The notes: generated by a model not told the origin, from the sequence alone. A stretch of 56,288 nucleotides of DNA from Candidatus Brocadia sp. (GCA_011525665.1 WYAU01000082.1:1-56288); one strand, 5' to 3'. Shown: positions 14,644 through 25,626, counted from the first letter of the stretch. Numbers and translations are program-made.

Positions 14644-17600
14644 ATGAGAAGAGATTATATTACATCCATATCTTCACGAGGAATCAGATTGACGAAAGGG
14701 ATATTTTTAAAATCAATGCAAACCCTGAAGGATTTCATTGATTTTATTAGCCTGCTTAATTTCAGAGATACAAAGTCACAAAATAGCCTGGACATTATAC
14801 AATTATTTTTACGGACGGTTTGCAAGAACGCCGTTGTAAACAGGCTTTCTGGCGGCGTTGCACTGTTATTTTCCGTCAGCTTGCTTCTTTTCATGCTGGG
14901 AGCAGCAAGTATTTATAGCCTTGCACGTTTTCCGCTGGGACCCGGCATCTTCTCCCTCTGCAGCCTTATCATACTCGGTTTCGTTTTTTTCAAGACGCTC
15001 CTGATTCCTCTGGCGTCTCTCCTGAACAAGGAAAAAATTGCTCTGTTCCTCGAACAAAGATATCCCTCCTTAAATAATTCTCTCATCAGTTCAATACAAC
15101 TGACCGAGACCAAGCCACGCAAAAAAAACGTAGCGTATTCTGAACACCTCATCTCGATGCTGGTTGATGATACGGCCAACAGACTGAGACAGCTTGACAT
15201 CCATCAGGCAATTCATAAAGGATTCCTGCGATTAAGCACTATAATCCTGATCACCTCTGTGCTTTTCTCCGGTACGCTTTATGTATCCAAACGCTCATAC
15301 TTTCATAAAAATATACCGCTTCTTTTCAGCTACTTAAGAACGGGAAAAATCTCTGTTGAAAGGGGCATGGCTTACCTGGCCCCCGTTATCGGAGATATTA
15401 CCATAAGTTATCGGTATCCTTTATATTCAGGATTACAACCAAAGACCCACTACAACACCACCGGCAATATCACGGCATTGAAGGGAAGCGAAGTACAGAT
15501 AAGCGCTATCAGCGACCGACCCCTCCAATCGGCAGGGATTGTCTTCAACAATTCAACCATAATTCCCTTTGTAGTGGAAAATGGCAAAGTGATAAAAGGT
15601 GTTTTATCGCTGCTGGAGAGCGGAACGTATATTTTTGAAACCACAGACCCCGGGGGCAGGGTTTTTCGGGATACAATACCCCACACCATTCAGGCGGAAA
15701 CAGACCAATTTCCGGAAATCTTTGTCACTGCTCCGGCAAAAGACATAACGGTTAATGAAAAGGATACGGTCGAACTTATGTATAGGGCAAAAGACGACTT
15801 TGGAATCGGAGAAATTGCCCTTGTGTTTGAAGAGGCGGACGGGAGAAAGGCCAGGACGCTTACCACCTTTACCAAAAAGCAGCTTGACTATAGCGGGGCG
15901 TACTTGTGGTCATTGAGCGAATTGGGTCTGCGGCCTGATGATAAAATTGCATACCATTTGGAAGTAAAGGACAATGACGCGATATCAGGTCCCAAGGTCA
16001 GCAATTCCAAAACGTTTTATCTGGAGATATACAGTTCTAAAAAAAAGCATCAGGAACTGATCCAACTGCAAGAAGCACTCCTGCAGGAAATGCTCTATAT
16101 GTTATCAGACGATCTGACGAAGAGGATTGACGACGAGAAGTGCACATCAAAAGACTATTTGGTGATGACACAAGATGGCATTCGGGAACGCGCGGAAAGA
16201 ATTGTCACTCTTTTTACTGATATTTTGGTGGGCATGCAAGATGATGCCATGGCAAATTACAGCGTGTATTATTCCCTCGAAAACCTGAAAAACAAATTCC
16301 GCGATGTGACAGATAAAAAACGGATGGCCCTCCGGCACTCCGTACTGGCCATACCGGAAGATTCTATCCCGGTTTCCCTTTTAAATGAATTACAAAAGGT
16401 CCAGGACGAAGAGGTGACTGAAGTGGAAAATACGATCCTCTTCCTGAATGATTTAATAAAAAAGCAAAAACTGGAAGACGTTTTGGATGCGGGGAAAAAC
16501 CTGATTCAATCCCACAACAATATTGAAAAACTGCTCGATAAATTACGGGAAGGAGAAGATCCCAAACTCTGGGAAAAGGCGCTCTCTGAACTCACAAAGA
16601 TCGAGGAGGCCGTCCGGCAGATGATGGAAGAACTCATGCAGATGGCGCAGGGAGAACATATGGATGAATTTTTAAACGCAGATGCCCTGAAAAATCTCGA
16701 ACAGGATACTATTACAAAAGAACTGGATGCCATGAGAGAGGCCTTCAGCAAAGGGGATCTGGATGAAGCACTGAAATCAGCCCAGAAACTGCTTTCCGCG
16801 CTTCAGGAAATGATGAACCAGATGAGATCTTCTGCTCAAAATTTTGCAGATTCGTCCTATTCGGACATGCTCAGGGATACGAATCAATTACTGGACAAAA
16901 TATCAGAACTGGAAAATAAAGAGAGAGAATTGACGGAAAATACGGACAAATTGAAGAGGGATATTCAAAAGCGCACCTCAGAATTAACACAGGAGACCTT
17001 TCAATCGTTTTTTGAAAAACAAAGGGAACGAGTAGAGGCAATTAAAAACGACATCGCCGGGACAAAAGACATTCTGATGAAAAACAACCTGTTACAGGAA
17101 TATTTGCGGGTAAACCAGGAATTCAAACGTATGTCCGAACAAAGAGAGATGATGGCAAGCCGGTTTAGCGAATTGTTCGGTGGCGAAGAAGACATGGGCA
17201 TCCCGCCGGAACAATTTGACAAAGTGGCGGAACTGGCAAGGAAGAATGCGGAACTGAACCGGGAGATCAATAAAGATCCCCTTCAAAGGGATTTTCTTTC
17301 TTTGTCACGGGAGCTTCCGCAGGCGGAGGAGACGTTATCCCATTTAGAAGAGATGCTGAACGGATGGGATGTAAAAGAATCGTTAAACCTTGCCAAAGAA
17401 CTATCAACCAACTTAAACCAGTGGAATAGCCGTATGCAACATACCCTGGAGCAAAAAAGGATTGCCCAAAAAGAGGAGGTATCCAAAAAGGAGCGGGAAG
17501 TCCCGGAAAAGGTCGGGGACGCTGCCCACCAAAACCAGCAGATCATAAAGGACCTCGAGTCTCTGATGAAGACACTTGAAGAGCAGCAGCTTGCCGGGTT

Positions 17601-18108
17601 GACCCCGGAAGACAAGGACGCTTTACAGCAATATGCGGAAAAGCAAAAAGAACTGCAAAAAGAGGCAGATGACCTCAAGGAGATGGCAGGGGAGATTTCT
17701 CAGCAAAATCCATTTATGGATGAAAACGCAGACAGGCAGCTTGACATGGCATCACAATCCATGGAAGGAGCCGGACAAAAACTGGAGAAACACGATGTAC
17801 AGGGAGCCGTTATTGATGAAAGGGAATCGCTGTACCGCCTCGCGGAAGCAAAGAAGGGCATGGAAAGGGCACAGGAACGTATCACAAAAGGAATGATGGG
17901 TGCAGGTATGCCCATGCCGAGACCTTTCCGTGGCCGCACGGAAGAAGGACAGTTTGGCGTTTCTACAGAACGAGTTGAAATACCCTCCGAAGAGGCATAC
18001 AAGGTACCCAGGGAATTCCGGGAGGATATCTTGAACGCCTTAAAAGAAGGACTGCCTGAAAAATATAAGGATCTGAACAAGGACTACTATCAGAGATTGG
18101 TGGATTAG
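14644..18108 (+). CDS. Large DUF4175-like membrane protein with long coiled coils
   Basis: About 1150 residues. Three hydrophobic segments fall in the first 220 residues (around 75-95, 105-130 and 200-220). A predicted extracytoplasmic beta-rich region (about 230-460) contains a DDFGIGEIALVFE Ig-like segment. About 650 residues of mostly coiled coil rich in Glu, Gln, Lys and Met follow. This matches the layout of DUF4175-family proteins, which often lie near aerotolerance (Bat) genes; the Bat-type genes are 7.6 kb away here. The start is uncertain: ATG 14644 is used, but TTG 14689 has a better ribosome-binding site (ACGAGGA), and ATG 14716 is also possible. The function is unknown. Confidence 0.7.
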   Translation: MRRDYITSISSRGIRLTKGIFLKSMQTLKDFIDFISLLNFRDTKSQNSLDIIQLFLRTVCKNAVVNRLSGGVALLFSVSLLLFMLGAASIYSLARFPLGPGIFSLCSLIILGFVFFKTLLIPLASLLNKEKIALFLEQRYPSLNNSLISSIQLTETKPRKKNVAYSEHLISMLVDDTANRLRQLDIHQAIHKGFLRLSTIILITSVLFSGTLYVSKRSYFHKNIPLLFSYLRTGKISVERGMAYLAPVIGDITISYRYPLYSGLQPKTHYNTTGNITALKGSEVQISAISDRPLQSAGIVFNNSTIIPFVVENGKVIKGVLSLLESGTYIFETTDPGGRVFRDTIPHTIQAETDQFPEIFVTAPAKDITVNEKDTVELMYRAKDDFGIGEIALVFEEADGRKARTLTTFTKKQLDYSGAYLWSLSELGLRPDDKIAYHLEVKDNDAISGPKVSNSKTFYLEIYSSKKKHQELIQLQEALLQEMLYMLSDDLTKRIDDEKCTSKDYLVMTQDGIRERAERIVTLFTDILVGMQDDAMANYSVYYSLENLKNKFRDVTDKKRMALRHSVLAIPEDSIPVSLLNELQKVQDEEVTEVENTILFLNDLIKKQKLEDVLDAGKNLIQSHNNIEKLLDKLREGEDPKLWEKALSELTKIEEAVRQMMEELMQMAQGEHMDEFLNADALKNLEQDTITKELDAMREAFSKGDLDEALKSAQKLLSALQEMMNQMRSSAQNFADSSYSDMLRDTNQLLDKISELENKERELTENTDKLKRDIQKRTSELTQETFQSFFEKQRERVEAIKNDIAGTKDILMKNNLLQEYLRVNQEFKRMSEQREMMASRFSELFGGEEDMGIPPEQFDKVAELARKNAELNREINKDPLQRDFLSLSRELPQAEETLSHLEEMLNGWDVKESLNLAKELSTNLNQWNSRMQHTLEQKRIAQKEEVSKKEREVPEKVGDAAHQNQQIIKDLESLMKTLEEQQLAGLTPEDKDALQQYAEKQKELQKEADDLKEMAGEISQQNPFMDENADRQLDMASQSMEGAGQKLEKHDVQGAVIDERESLYRLAEAKKGMERAQERITKGMMGAGMPMPRPFRGRTEEGQFGVSTERVEIPSEEAYKVPREFREDILNALKEGLPEKYKDLNKDYYQRLVD

Positions 18109-18387
18109 GTACTTAATAAAAATACGTTGACATTTTTAGCAAAAATTTTAATGTTGTCAAACTAAAAGACGGAATAAAAAGGGTAATAAATGGTACTCTG
18201 TGAACTTTGTGGTTAAGCTTTTTTGTCTCCTACACGCTTGAGGTTTCCTTGCCAGTATCTTGCAAAAAATATTTCGACATTTAAAGTTTACCCGTTCACT
18301 TGCAGGTACTCAAGGCTAAAGCAAAGTCCTGCGTGTCTTTTTCGACGCGTTTGATTTAACTTTTGATTTTCAAAGGGTGTCTTACTT

Positions 18388-19977
18388 TTGAAAAAATCTG
18401 TTATTATATTCATAATTGCATTTGCAATCCACGTTTTACCTGGATTTAAGACAAGTGCCCAGGAATCAAAATTTTTCGATGTCATCGGTGAAATAACCTA
18501 TGGAGAGGAATGTTTGCAAACGTGGCAAATTGAGGAGGCATCAGCAGTCGCCGACAAGCTGCTTCTGACTGCCCCGGAAAACCCCTATGTGCGCTTTTTT
18601 GCAGGTGAAGTACGCTTCTATGAGGGAAATTATAAAGAATCCTTATCGTTTTTGAAAGAGGCGTTACAAGAACCTGACATCGCGCAACAGGGCCAAAAAT
18701 TTTATGACTTTGTAGATAAGATTTTTCAAACGACAAGTAAGTTCAAGGAGGTAAAGACTGAACACTTCCTGTTTCGATATGTTGAAGAGAAGGATGCAAT
18801 ACTGGTTGACTATGCCTTAGATACCCTTGAAAAGGCTTATGACGCTATTGGAAATGATCTCAACTATTTCCCTCAAAAACCAATCCTTGTAGAAGTATTT
18901 CCCGATGCAGAAAGCTTTTGTACCATTTCAACACTCACCAAAGATGAGATTGAAACATCAGGAACGGTAGCAATCTGCTTATTTAATCGCGTGATCATCA
19001 CAAGCCCGCGCCTTCTGCCGAGGGGGTATCAGTGGCTCGATACCCTGACCCATGAGTACGTCCACTACGTAATCATGAAAAAGACTTACAATCGTGTACC
19101 TATCTGGCTTCATGAAGGCATTGCCAAGTATGAAGAAAGACGCTGGCTCGAAGACATATCTCCAAAACTTCCGGTTTCTTTAGAAAGCCTGCTGGCCGAG
19201 GCAATAGAAAAGGATTATTTTATTACATTCGAACAGATGCATCCTTCCCTGGCTAAACTAAAGAAGAAGGAGGATACAGCCCTGGCCTTTGCAGAAGTAT
19301 TCACCGTCATTGACTACCTGTATAACCGGGGCGGTTATCCTTTACTTGTGTCTATTCTGGATGGTATCAGGAGCGGAAAATCAACGGAAGATGCTGTATC
19401 TTCTGCAACAGGTATTTCGTTCGCCGAGTTTGAAAGAACCTGGCTGCAAGACCTTAAGCAGAAAAAATTCCGGAGGATTCACGGCATTCAGATACTTCCC
19501 ACAAAGATCAAAGAAGCATCAGCAATTGTAGATGATCTTGAAAGTGTTGCCGAAATAGAGGCAAAAGATGCCAGGAAATATGCCGTTCTGGGTGACCTCC
19601 TGCGCCGCGAAGGGCTCCACAATGCAGCTATCATAGAATACGAAAAGGCATTCAGGAAGGCAGGCCACATTTCACCGCAAATTCAGAATAAATTAGCCAT
19701 GTCCTATATCATGGACACGCAGTATGCCCGGGCGGAGGAAATCCTGCGGGTTGCCCTCGAATATTACCCGGAATACACCACTACCTATATTTCACTGGGC
19801 GAACTCTACCAACGAAAAGGTGAGTATGATGCGGCCATTCAAATTTTGTCGCAAGCCAACCACATCAATCCTTTTAATCCCATCATCCACAAAAACCTTG
19901 CAGAATTATACAAAAAACTGGACAGGGAAGAGGATGCCGCAGCGGAACTCAAGAGACTTATGATGCTTGGTAAATGA
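18388..19977 (+). CDS. Secreted gluzincin-type metallopeptidase with TPR repeats
   Basis: This 529-residue protein has a signal peptide, a short TPR-like segment (residues 35-110), and a peptidase MA-like domain. The zinc motif HEYVH lies near residue 227 and is followed by WLHEGIAKYEE, which supplies the third ligand glutamate. C-terminal TPRs cover about 390-525. The architecture is common for envelope proteases of unknown substrate in Planctomycetes and Deltaproteobacteria. The start is TTG 18388: it begins the signal peptide, AAAGGG lies upstream, and no in-frame ATG would keep the signal. It lies 280 bp after the DUF4175-like gene on the same strand. Confidence 0.85.
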   Translation: MKKSVIIFIIAFAIHVLPGFKTSAQESKFFDVIGEITYGEECLQTWQIEEASAVADKLLLTAPENPYVRFFAGEVRFYEGNYKESLSFLKEALQEPDIAQQGQKFYDFVDKIFQTTSKFKEVKTEHFLFRYVEEKDAILVDYALDTLEKAYDAIGNDLNYFPQKPILVEVFPDAESFCTISTLTKDEIETSGTVAICLFNRVIITSPRLLPRGYQWLDTLTHEYVHYVIMKKTYNRVPIWLHEGIAKYEERRWLEDISPKLPVSLESLLAEAIEKDYFITFEQMHPSLAKLKKKEDTALAFAEVFTVIDYLYNRGGYPLLVSILDGIRSGKSTEDAVSSATGISFAEFERTWLQDLKQKKFRRIHGIQILPTKIKEASAIVDDLESVAEIEAKDARKYAVLGDLLRREGLHNAAIIEYEKAFRKAGHISPQIQNKLAMSYIMDTQYARAEEILRVALEYYPEYTTTYISLGELYQRKGEYDAAIQILSQANHINPFNPIIHKNLAELYKKLDREEDAAAELKRLMMLGK

Positions 19978-20019
19978 CGGTTTCCCGAAGGGGGAAGACC
20001 TTTTAAATCTTATCTCAGA

Positions 20020-20792
20020 GTGATAAAGAAGATGAAATTTTTACGCGAACAGATTCTATCAGAAAAAGGTGCACGGCGCAAAATGTCATTGCGGGAAAAA
20101 GCCGGGAACATAATAAACTCATACATTCGATGCTGGAACGTGTTTTTTGCCTGCGCAGCGGTTTTCTGCCTGTGCGTCAATGCCTCTTCAAAAGAAGAGA
20201 TAAAACGCGAACGTCCGAGCAAGCTTTTCAGCCCGTCAAAAATACCGTTACTTGAAGACCCTGATCGTGACACATGGCAAAAACCCGATGCAGTTTTGAA
20301 TGCCCTGAAGATCGAAAAAGGCCAGACTGTCGCAGACATTGGCGCGGGTTCAGGATACCTTACCGTAAAGTTATCTGAACGCGTGGGAGCGACCGGGACT
20401 GTTTATGCAGTTACATACAGCAGGAGATGCTGGATTATATAAGCAAACGATTGGGTGATAAAGGATTACAGAATGTAAAACTCCTGCGGGGCGATATGGA
20501 TAACCCCAAACTACCAGGGGGGGTATTGGATATCGCCATCTTTCTGAGTACCTATCATGAAATGACGCAACCCGTTGATTTTTTGAAGAAGATAAAGCAG
20601 ACTTTAAGACCGCAAGGGAGAATAGCTATTCTGGAATTCAGCGACGAAAGCCCTATAGGCCCACCCGTAAAATTTCGCCTTCCTGAGGAAACAGTCATAA
20701 ACGAACTGAAGCAGGCCGGTTTTACCCTATTGCAAAGACACACATTCCTGCTTCCTTACCAATACTTTTTAATCTTTATCCCGTCCGATTAA
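20020..20792 (+). pseudogene. Secreted class I SAM-dependent methyltransferase, frameshifted
   Basis: Two overlapping frames encode one protein. The first (20020-20442) has a hydrophobic N-terminal segment (signal or anchor, about residues 36-52) and the SAM-binding motif VADIGAGSGYLTVKL, but after GTVYAV it runs into a stop. The second (to 20792) continues with the rest of the methyltransferase fold: LRGDMDNPKLP, DIAIFLSTYHE and GRIAILEF. Adding one base between 20412 and 20413 restores a GTVYAVDIQQEML-type motif II with the expected acidic residue. The gene is therefore either inactivated or carries a sequencing error. The start is GTG 20020 or ATG 20032. The substrate is unknown. Confidence 0.85.
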
Positions 20793-20835
20793 CAGACAGT
20801 GCCAAAAGTAGTCTGAAGAGAGGAGAAAAAATGTC

Positions 20836-21234
20836 ATGAAATTTTTTAATCAAAACAAGGTGTTTTTTTCTTTACTGTGGTTTGGCATCATTCTACTGGA
20901 CTCCTGTACGCTCATCTCTCCGCAATCCCCCCCTCCTCCCTTTGAAGACGGAATACATATCATTGTGAGCCCGCACAAGCTTGGCGCCCATTCAGGTTCA
21001 GAGGATACAGTATTTGTCAGATTGCTGGATAAGGAGGGAGGTCCTCTTTTCGGCATAAAAGTTACCGCTATTAGCACATCTCCAACGGTTGCGACCGTTA
21101 CACCGGAGGCATTGACAGACCCGGCTGGCAAGGCCATTTTTATCGTACACGGCATTTCGCCGGGCACCACGAATATCGTCTTTTCCGCCGCAGGACAAAA
21201 GGCCGCCATGGAAGTTGTTTTTATAGGGCACTAA
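20836..21234 (+). CDS. Small Ig-like (BIG-type) lipoprotein
   Basis: This 132-residue protein has a signal with probable lipobox LLDSC (Cys 24) and a proline-rich linker. A single bacterial Ig-like domain of the invasin/intimin type follows, recognisable from VFVRLLDKEGGPLFGIKVT, a TPEALTDPAGKAIF turn and a GTTNIVF strand. It probably displays a structural domain at the outer surface or periplasm. AGGAG lies 10 bases before ATG 20836. Its 3' end overlaps the convergent CDF gene by 4 bp. Confidence 0.75.
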   Translation: MKFFNQNKVFFSLLWFGIILLDSCTLISPQSPPPPFEDGIHIIVSPHKLGAHSGSEDTVFVRLLDKEGGPLFGIKVTAISTSPTVATVTPEALTDPAGKAIFIVHGISPGTTNIVFSAAGQKAAMEVVFIGH

Positions 21235-22178
21235 CGGTGATTGTGATTGTTGTAGGCGTTGTTGGTTTTGCACTCGCACCCAAACTGAATTACCGTATGG
21301 CCGATCTTAAATTTTTCACCCAGGATGCGGTTGATTTCCTTGGAAAGCCGGGTAGTTTCACTGATCATCATATCTTTCGTATCAATATGGCCGCTCATGG
21401 AATACATACCGGAAGTAATGGTCCAGATATGAATGTCATGGGCATTGTCAACACCGGGTATCTGTTTGAGGCTGGTAATAACTTCATCAATATTAATTCC
21501 CTTCGGAGTTGCTTCCAGGAGAATGTCAACGGATTCCATTATCAGTTTATAAGACCAGATCAGGATAAGTACACAGATCATGACACTGATGATGGGATCG
21601 ACAACAAACCAGTGGGTATAATAAATGACAACAGCCCCGATTATGACGCCGAAGGAAGAAAATGTATCACCCACCATATGCAGAAACGCCGCTTTTACAT
21701 TCAAACTGTGTTCATGTCCGTATCCACCCCCTTTCAGGATGTAGATACAGGCTATATTGGCAATTAAACCAATCATTGCCACGATAAACATCTTGCCGCT
21801 CGATATGGTTTCCGGATGCATAAAGCGGTGATATGCCTCATAAAATATCCATAGGGTTATCACAATGAGGGTTATTCCGTTAAACAATGCCGCTAATATC
21901 TCTAAACGATAAAAGCCATATGTCTTTTTCTCTGTGGGGGGTTTTGCGGCAAAGAATAACGCAAAGAGGCTTACCAGCAGTGCAAACAGGTGAGTGAGCA
22001 TATGACCCGCATCGCTAATCAAGGCAAGGCTGTTGGTGATAATCCCTCCAATAACTTCTACAACAAAAATGCCGCCGGTAATGACACTGGCCAGAATGAG
22101 CCTCTTCCGTTCATGGGCCCTGTACTCATGCTTGTGGCCATGCTCATCTTCCATGTGATAATAATCTATACTATGCAC
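21231..22178 (-). CDS. Cation diffusion facilitator (zinc-type efflux)
   Basis: This 315-residue CDF protein has six membrane helices and a C-terminal cytoplasmic ferredoxin-like domain. Site A residues appear as SDAGHMLTH in TM2 and HMVGD in TM5. The TM2 motif has HxxxH where CzcD-type proteins usually have HxxxD, which may alter metal preference. Histidine-rich tails at both ends (HMEDEHGHKHEY and NNHNHR) could buffer metal. The family exports Zn2+, Co2+, Cd2+ or Fe2+ by proton exchange. The gene ends overlapping the Ig-like lipoprotein gene and follows the Usp gene on the same strand. Confidence 0.9.
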   Translation of the reverse strand: MHSIDYYHMEDEHGHKHEYRAHERKRLILASVITGGIFVVEVIGGIITNSLALISDAGHMLTHLFALLVSLFALFFAAKPPTEKKTYGFYRLEILAALFNGITLIVITLWIFYEAYHRFMHPETISSGKMFIVAMIGLIANIACIYILKGGGYGHEHSLNVKAAFLHMVGDTFSSFGVIIGAVVIYYTHWFVVDPIISVMICVLILIWSYKLIMESVDILLEATPKGINIDEVITSLKQIPGVDNAHDIHIWTITSGMYSMSGHIDTKDMMISETTRLSKEINRILGEKFKIGHTVIQFGCECKTNNAYNNHNHR

Positions 22179-22290
22179 GTGTTCGATAATACATCCCCCC
22201 CGTGAGTTGATACTCTTTTTAATACTTAATTTTTATCTTTATAATTAGGCCTCGGAGACTCAAGATATTATTTCCGCAATGACAAGCCTG

Positions 22291-23139
22291 TTAACGACAG
22301 AGCAGGATCGGGCAATTTGTGGATCGCATGACCCTTACCGTGGTGCTTCCCAGAATCATCTCCTGGAGTCTGGAATGGCCATAGGCACCCATAACCAGGA
22401 CATCAAATTTTTCGTCTTCGTCATTGCAGAGTTCCAGGATACCTTTTGCGTGATCGCCTCCTTCTTTTGCGACGGTGGTGACAATAAGATTGTAACCTTC
22501 AAGAAAGGCCCTCGCCTTTGATAACGTCTCTGATGCTTCTTCTTTTTTGCCTGCCACGAAGACCACGGTTACAGGCAATTTCATGGGTTGTGCTATTTCA
22601 GCGCCGCTCTGCAGCGCCTTATCAGCAAACGAGCTTCCGTCATAAGCAATTAGCATCTTGGTAAAAGGTTTGAATTCGGATGGCGTAATGAGTACCGGTA
22701 TATGGGTCTGCCGTACTACAAATTCAACATTGGTGCCTAAAAATACGTCACGCCATTCGGCATGAGCCCCCATCTTTCCCATAGAAATCAGGTCGCAGTC
22801 ATCAGCGGATTTGATGATTTCTCGACTTACAACCCCTTCTCTTACCTCCCGGCGAAAAGGTATTCCTGCCTGGCTGCATTTCCCCTCTATCAGATTCAAT
22901 GCCGCATCAGCCTGCGATTCCATCATTTCCCTTACGGTTTGATTAAACGTCCCATAGGGAACCATTCCCCCAATACTCGTCCCGATGTCATGGATCAGGG
23001 GACCGGTCAATACCTTGACGTCTTTAACAAACAATACCTTGATGCCGGCGTTAAACAGACGCGATATGTTTATTGCATAATCGGCTGCAGTAAAGCTGTT
23101 TTCAGAACCATCTGTAGGAACAAGGATTTGCTTTATCAT
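22291..23139 (-). CDS. Tandem universal stress protein
   Basis: This 282-residue protein has two UspA domains. The first begins MIKQILVPTDGSENS and ends with a GKMGAHAEWRDVFLGT nucleotide-binding segment. The second begins MLIAYDGSSFADKAL and ends GAYGHSRLQEMILGS, the canonical Gx2Gx9GS ATP-binding motif. Tandem Usp proteins act as intramolecular dimers in stress responses. The first domain's motif ends GT rather than GS. It lies 110 bp upstream of the CDF gene on the same strand and is divergent from the chemoreceptor. Confidence 0.92.
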   Translation of the reverse strand: MIKQILVPTDGSENSFTAADYAINISRLFNAGIKVLFVKDVKVLTGPLIHDIGTSIGGMVPYGTFNQTVREMMESQADAALNLIEGKCSQAGIPFRREVREGVVSREIIKSADDCDLISMGKMGAHAEWRDVFLGTNVEFVVRQTHIPVLITPSEFKPFTKMLIAYDGSSFADKALQSGAEIAQPMKLPVTVVFVAGKKEEASETLSKARAFLEGYNLIVTTVAKEGGDHAKGILELCNDEDEKFDVLVMGAYGHSRLQEMILGSTTVRVMRSTNCPILLCR

Positions 23140-23504
23140 AAAATGCAGGACCTCCGATTGTCTGGTTTTTGAAAATTGACTGCGAAAATAAGAACCCTTT
23201 CTTCACAACGAATCATTTATCAGTAAAAGCCGTTGCGATTATTACCCAATAAGAATATTTTGTCAAGTTAAATATGAGTACGGGGTAGATCAAGCTAAAT
23301 AATTTAGAGAAAAACTGCAAATATTTAGTGTTGTTAAAATATTTATATTAAATAATTTTATTAACCTGCCGATAATACCGAAAAAGGAGTTGCGTTTTCT
23401 AAGGATGGAAATTTTCTGCATCAGGGGAAGCCCCTTGGGTTTGTGGGGTTTTTCTCCGGGAAACAAGCGGTGCGCAGATTTTGATATAACAACAGGAGGT
23501 AATA
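23140..23504. other. Divergent intergenic region between usp and chemoreceptor gene
   Basis: This AT-rich stretch should hold the promoters of both divergent genes; no confident -35/-10 or -24/-12 pair was found. A GGGG-AAG-CCCC hairpin lies near 23424-23436 in the chemoreceptor leader, and AACAGGAGGT near 23490 is its strong ribosome-binding site. The GEMM motif, often found before chemoreceptors, was looked for and is absent. Confidence 0.5.
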
Positions 23505-25595
23505 ATGAAGATTACCCTTAATGCAAAGATCCTAACGCTCTTTGTAATTGCAGGTTTACTGCCTTTTATCATTACAGGGATGTTGGGTTACCGGATAGCA
23601 AGCAAGTCCCTTTCCGAGCAGTCTTTTAATCATTTGACTTCTGTAAGGGACATAAAAAAAGAACAGATAGAGGGATATTTTAAGAGGATACGACTGGATA
23701 TTGCTGCATTATCCGAGGATCCAACGATCTGCAGCGCCATGCAGGAAATGAAGCGGGCATTCAGGGAGATAGGCGCTGAGAAGGCCCACGAGCTTTACGT
23801 CAAAAAAAATCCGTTTCGGAAAGAGAAAAAAATCGATTATCTCAATGCAACGGATGGAAGTGAATACAGCAGTTTACATACCACGTACCATCCCTATTTC
23901 AAAGGTTTATTGGAAAAATGCGGTTATTACGACATCTTTTTAATCGATTCAGAGACCGGAGACGTCGTATATACCGCTTTTAAAGAGCCGGATTTTGGTT
24001 CTAATCTTGTACATGGTCCGTATGCGGATACAAATATTGCCAGGCTTTATACGGAAGTAAACAACGCAGACGGACAAGACCTTGTGAAGATGATCGATTT
24101 TGAGGCGTACGCGCCTTCTAACCTTGAACCTGCCTCGTTTATTGCTGCCCCTGTTTATGCAGGATTTAATAAAATAGGAGTTTTGATAATTCAAATACCC
24201 ATTGATCAGATCAACTTTATTATGACCGAAAGGGCCGGGCTGGGAGAAACCGGGGAGACCTATCTTGTGGGAAGTGACAAGTTTATGAGGTCTGATTCCC
24301 GGTTTTCCGAGAAAAGGACGATATTGGTAAACAAGATAGACACGGCGGCAACAAAAGATGCATTATCCGGTAAGAGTGATTGCAGGATAATAAAAGATTA
24401 CAGGGGTTATGATGTACTAAGCGCCTATGCACCCCTTGATATACAGGACACAAAATGGGCAATTATCGCAGAAATTGATAAAGAGGAGGCCTTTAAGGCG
24501 GCGACATTATTAAAAAACTGGAATTTTATTATCGGCATAGCGGCTGTGCTTTTTGTCATAGGGCTGGGATGGATCGTGCTGAAGATTACGGGAAAGATAT
24601 CAGGCCTTTTCAAGATGCTGCTGGCCGATCTGACGGAGGGATCGTCCCAGGTTGCCTCGGCAGCCGAACAAATCTCTGAATCAAGCCAGAACCTAGCTGA
24701 AGGGTCTTCAAAACAGGCGGCTTCAATTGAGGAGACGTCTTCATCTATGGAAGAGATTTCTGCAATGACCAGACAAAACGCCGACAACGCAAAAGAGGCA
24801 GCAGGCCTCGCCAACCTGTGTAATGCTTCTGCGGAACAGGGGGACCATGCTATGGGGATGCTTAACACCGCAATACACGAGATCAGCGATAGCAGCAAGA
24901 AGATAGCAAATATCATCAAGGTAATTGACGAGATTGCATTCCAGACCAATTTGTTAGCCTTAAATGCGGCTGTAGAAGCGGCGAGGGCGGGTGAACACGG
25001 GAAGGGATTTGCCGTTGTTGCGGAAGAGGTAAGAAACCTGGCACAACGGAGCGCAAACGCTGCAAAGGAGACGGCTCAACTGATCGAGGACAGTGCAAAA
25101 AAGGTAGATGTTGGTGTGGGATTAACAAACAAGGTGGGAGAATCCCTCAAAGAAATTGTGAAAAATGTCAAGAAGGTAACTGATCTGGTAAACGAGATAG
25201 CCAATGCATCACAGGAACAATCTGAAGGTGTTAGCCAGGTAGGAAAAGCCATAACCCAGATGGATCAGGTTATACAGCAAAATGCTGCAAACGCAGAGGA
25301 AACAGCATCGGCGAGCGAAGAGTTGTCTGCACAGGCAAATAGCTTGCTCTCTTTAGTGGACAAAATCGCCAAAGAGGCGGGAAACAAGGAATCAGGAACG
25401 CGCGAATGTACACCTCCGGCAGCAAAAGAACCGGCGAAGAGACCGGGAGTCCGCGGTAAAAAAGAACATATCATACAGGACGAAGGCAACAGGAATGGAA
25501 ACGGGAAAGAGCGCGGATTTGACAAAAGGCTTCACCAGGGATTAGATGCAGATGCAATCATTCCTATGGATGAAGAGGCTTTTAAGGATTTCTAA
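23505..25595 (+). CDS. Methyl-accepting chemotaxis protein
   Basis: This 696-residue receptor has TM1 at residues 8-28, a large periplasmic double-Cache-like sensor (about 30-340) and TM2 at about 342-362. A cytoplasmic signalling domain follows, with the highly conserved hairpin tip [21 protein letters not shown]. No clear HAMP domain follows TM2; a short linker leads straight into the adaptation helices. A basic, low-complexity tail precedes a C-terminal EEAFKDF. The ligand is not predictable. No other che genes are in the window. Confidence 0.93.
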   Translation: MKITLNAKILTLFVIAGLLPFIITGMLGYRIASKSLSEQSFNHLTSVRDIKKEQIEGYFKRIRLDIAALSEDPTICSAMQEMKRAFREIGAEKAHELYVKKNPFRKEKKIDYLNATDGSEYSSLHTTYHPYFKGLLEKCGYYDIFLIDSETGDVVYTAFKEPDFGSNLVHGPYADTNIARLYTEVNNADGQDLVKMIDFEAYAPSNLEPASFIAAPVYAGFNKIGVLIIQIPIDQINFIMTERAGLGETGETYLVGSDKFMRSDSRFSEKRTILVNKIDTAATKDALSGKSDCRIIKDYRGYDVLSAYAPLDIQDTKWAIIAEIDKEEAFKAATLLKNWNFIIGIAAVLFVIGLGWIVLKITGKISGLFKMLLADLTEGSSQVASAAEQISESSQNLAEGSSKQAASIEETSSSMEEISAMTRQNADNAKEAAGLANLCNASAEQGDHAMGMLNTAIHEISDSSKKIANIIKVIDEIAFQTNLLALNAAVEAARAGEHGKGFAVVAEEVRNLAQRSANAAKETAQLIEDSAKKVDVGVGLTNKVGESLKEIVKNVKKVTDLVNEIANASQEQSEGVSQVGKAITQMDQVIQQNAANAEETASASEELSAQANSLLSLVDKIAKEAGNKESGTRECTPPAAKEPAKRPGVRGKKEHIIQDEGNRNGNGKERGFDKRLHQGLDADAIIPMDEEAFKDF

Positions 25596-25626
25596 AAGTA
25601 ACAAAATGTATCTGTTTCACATGTGT

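Noticed and set aside
18290-18387. GC-rich stem possibilities before the metallopeptidase gene
   Set aside because: Short stems only, with no recognised RNA family.
23140-23504. Expected GEMM riboswitch before the chemoreceptor
   Set aside because: Neither the GGGCAAACC nor the ACGCAAAG block is present.
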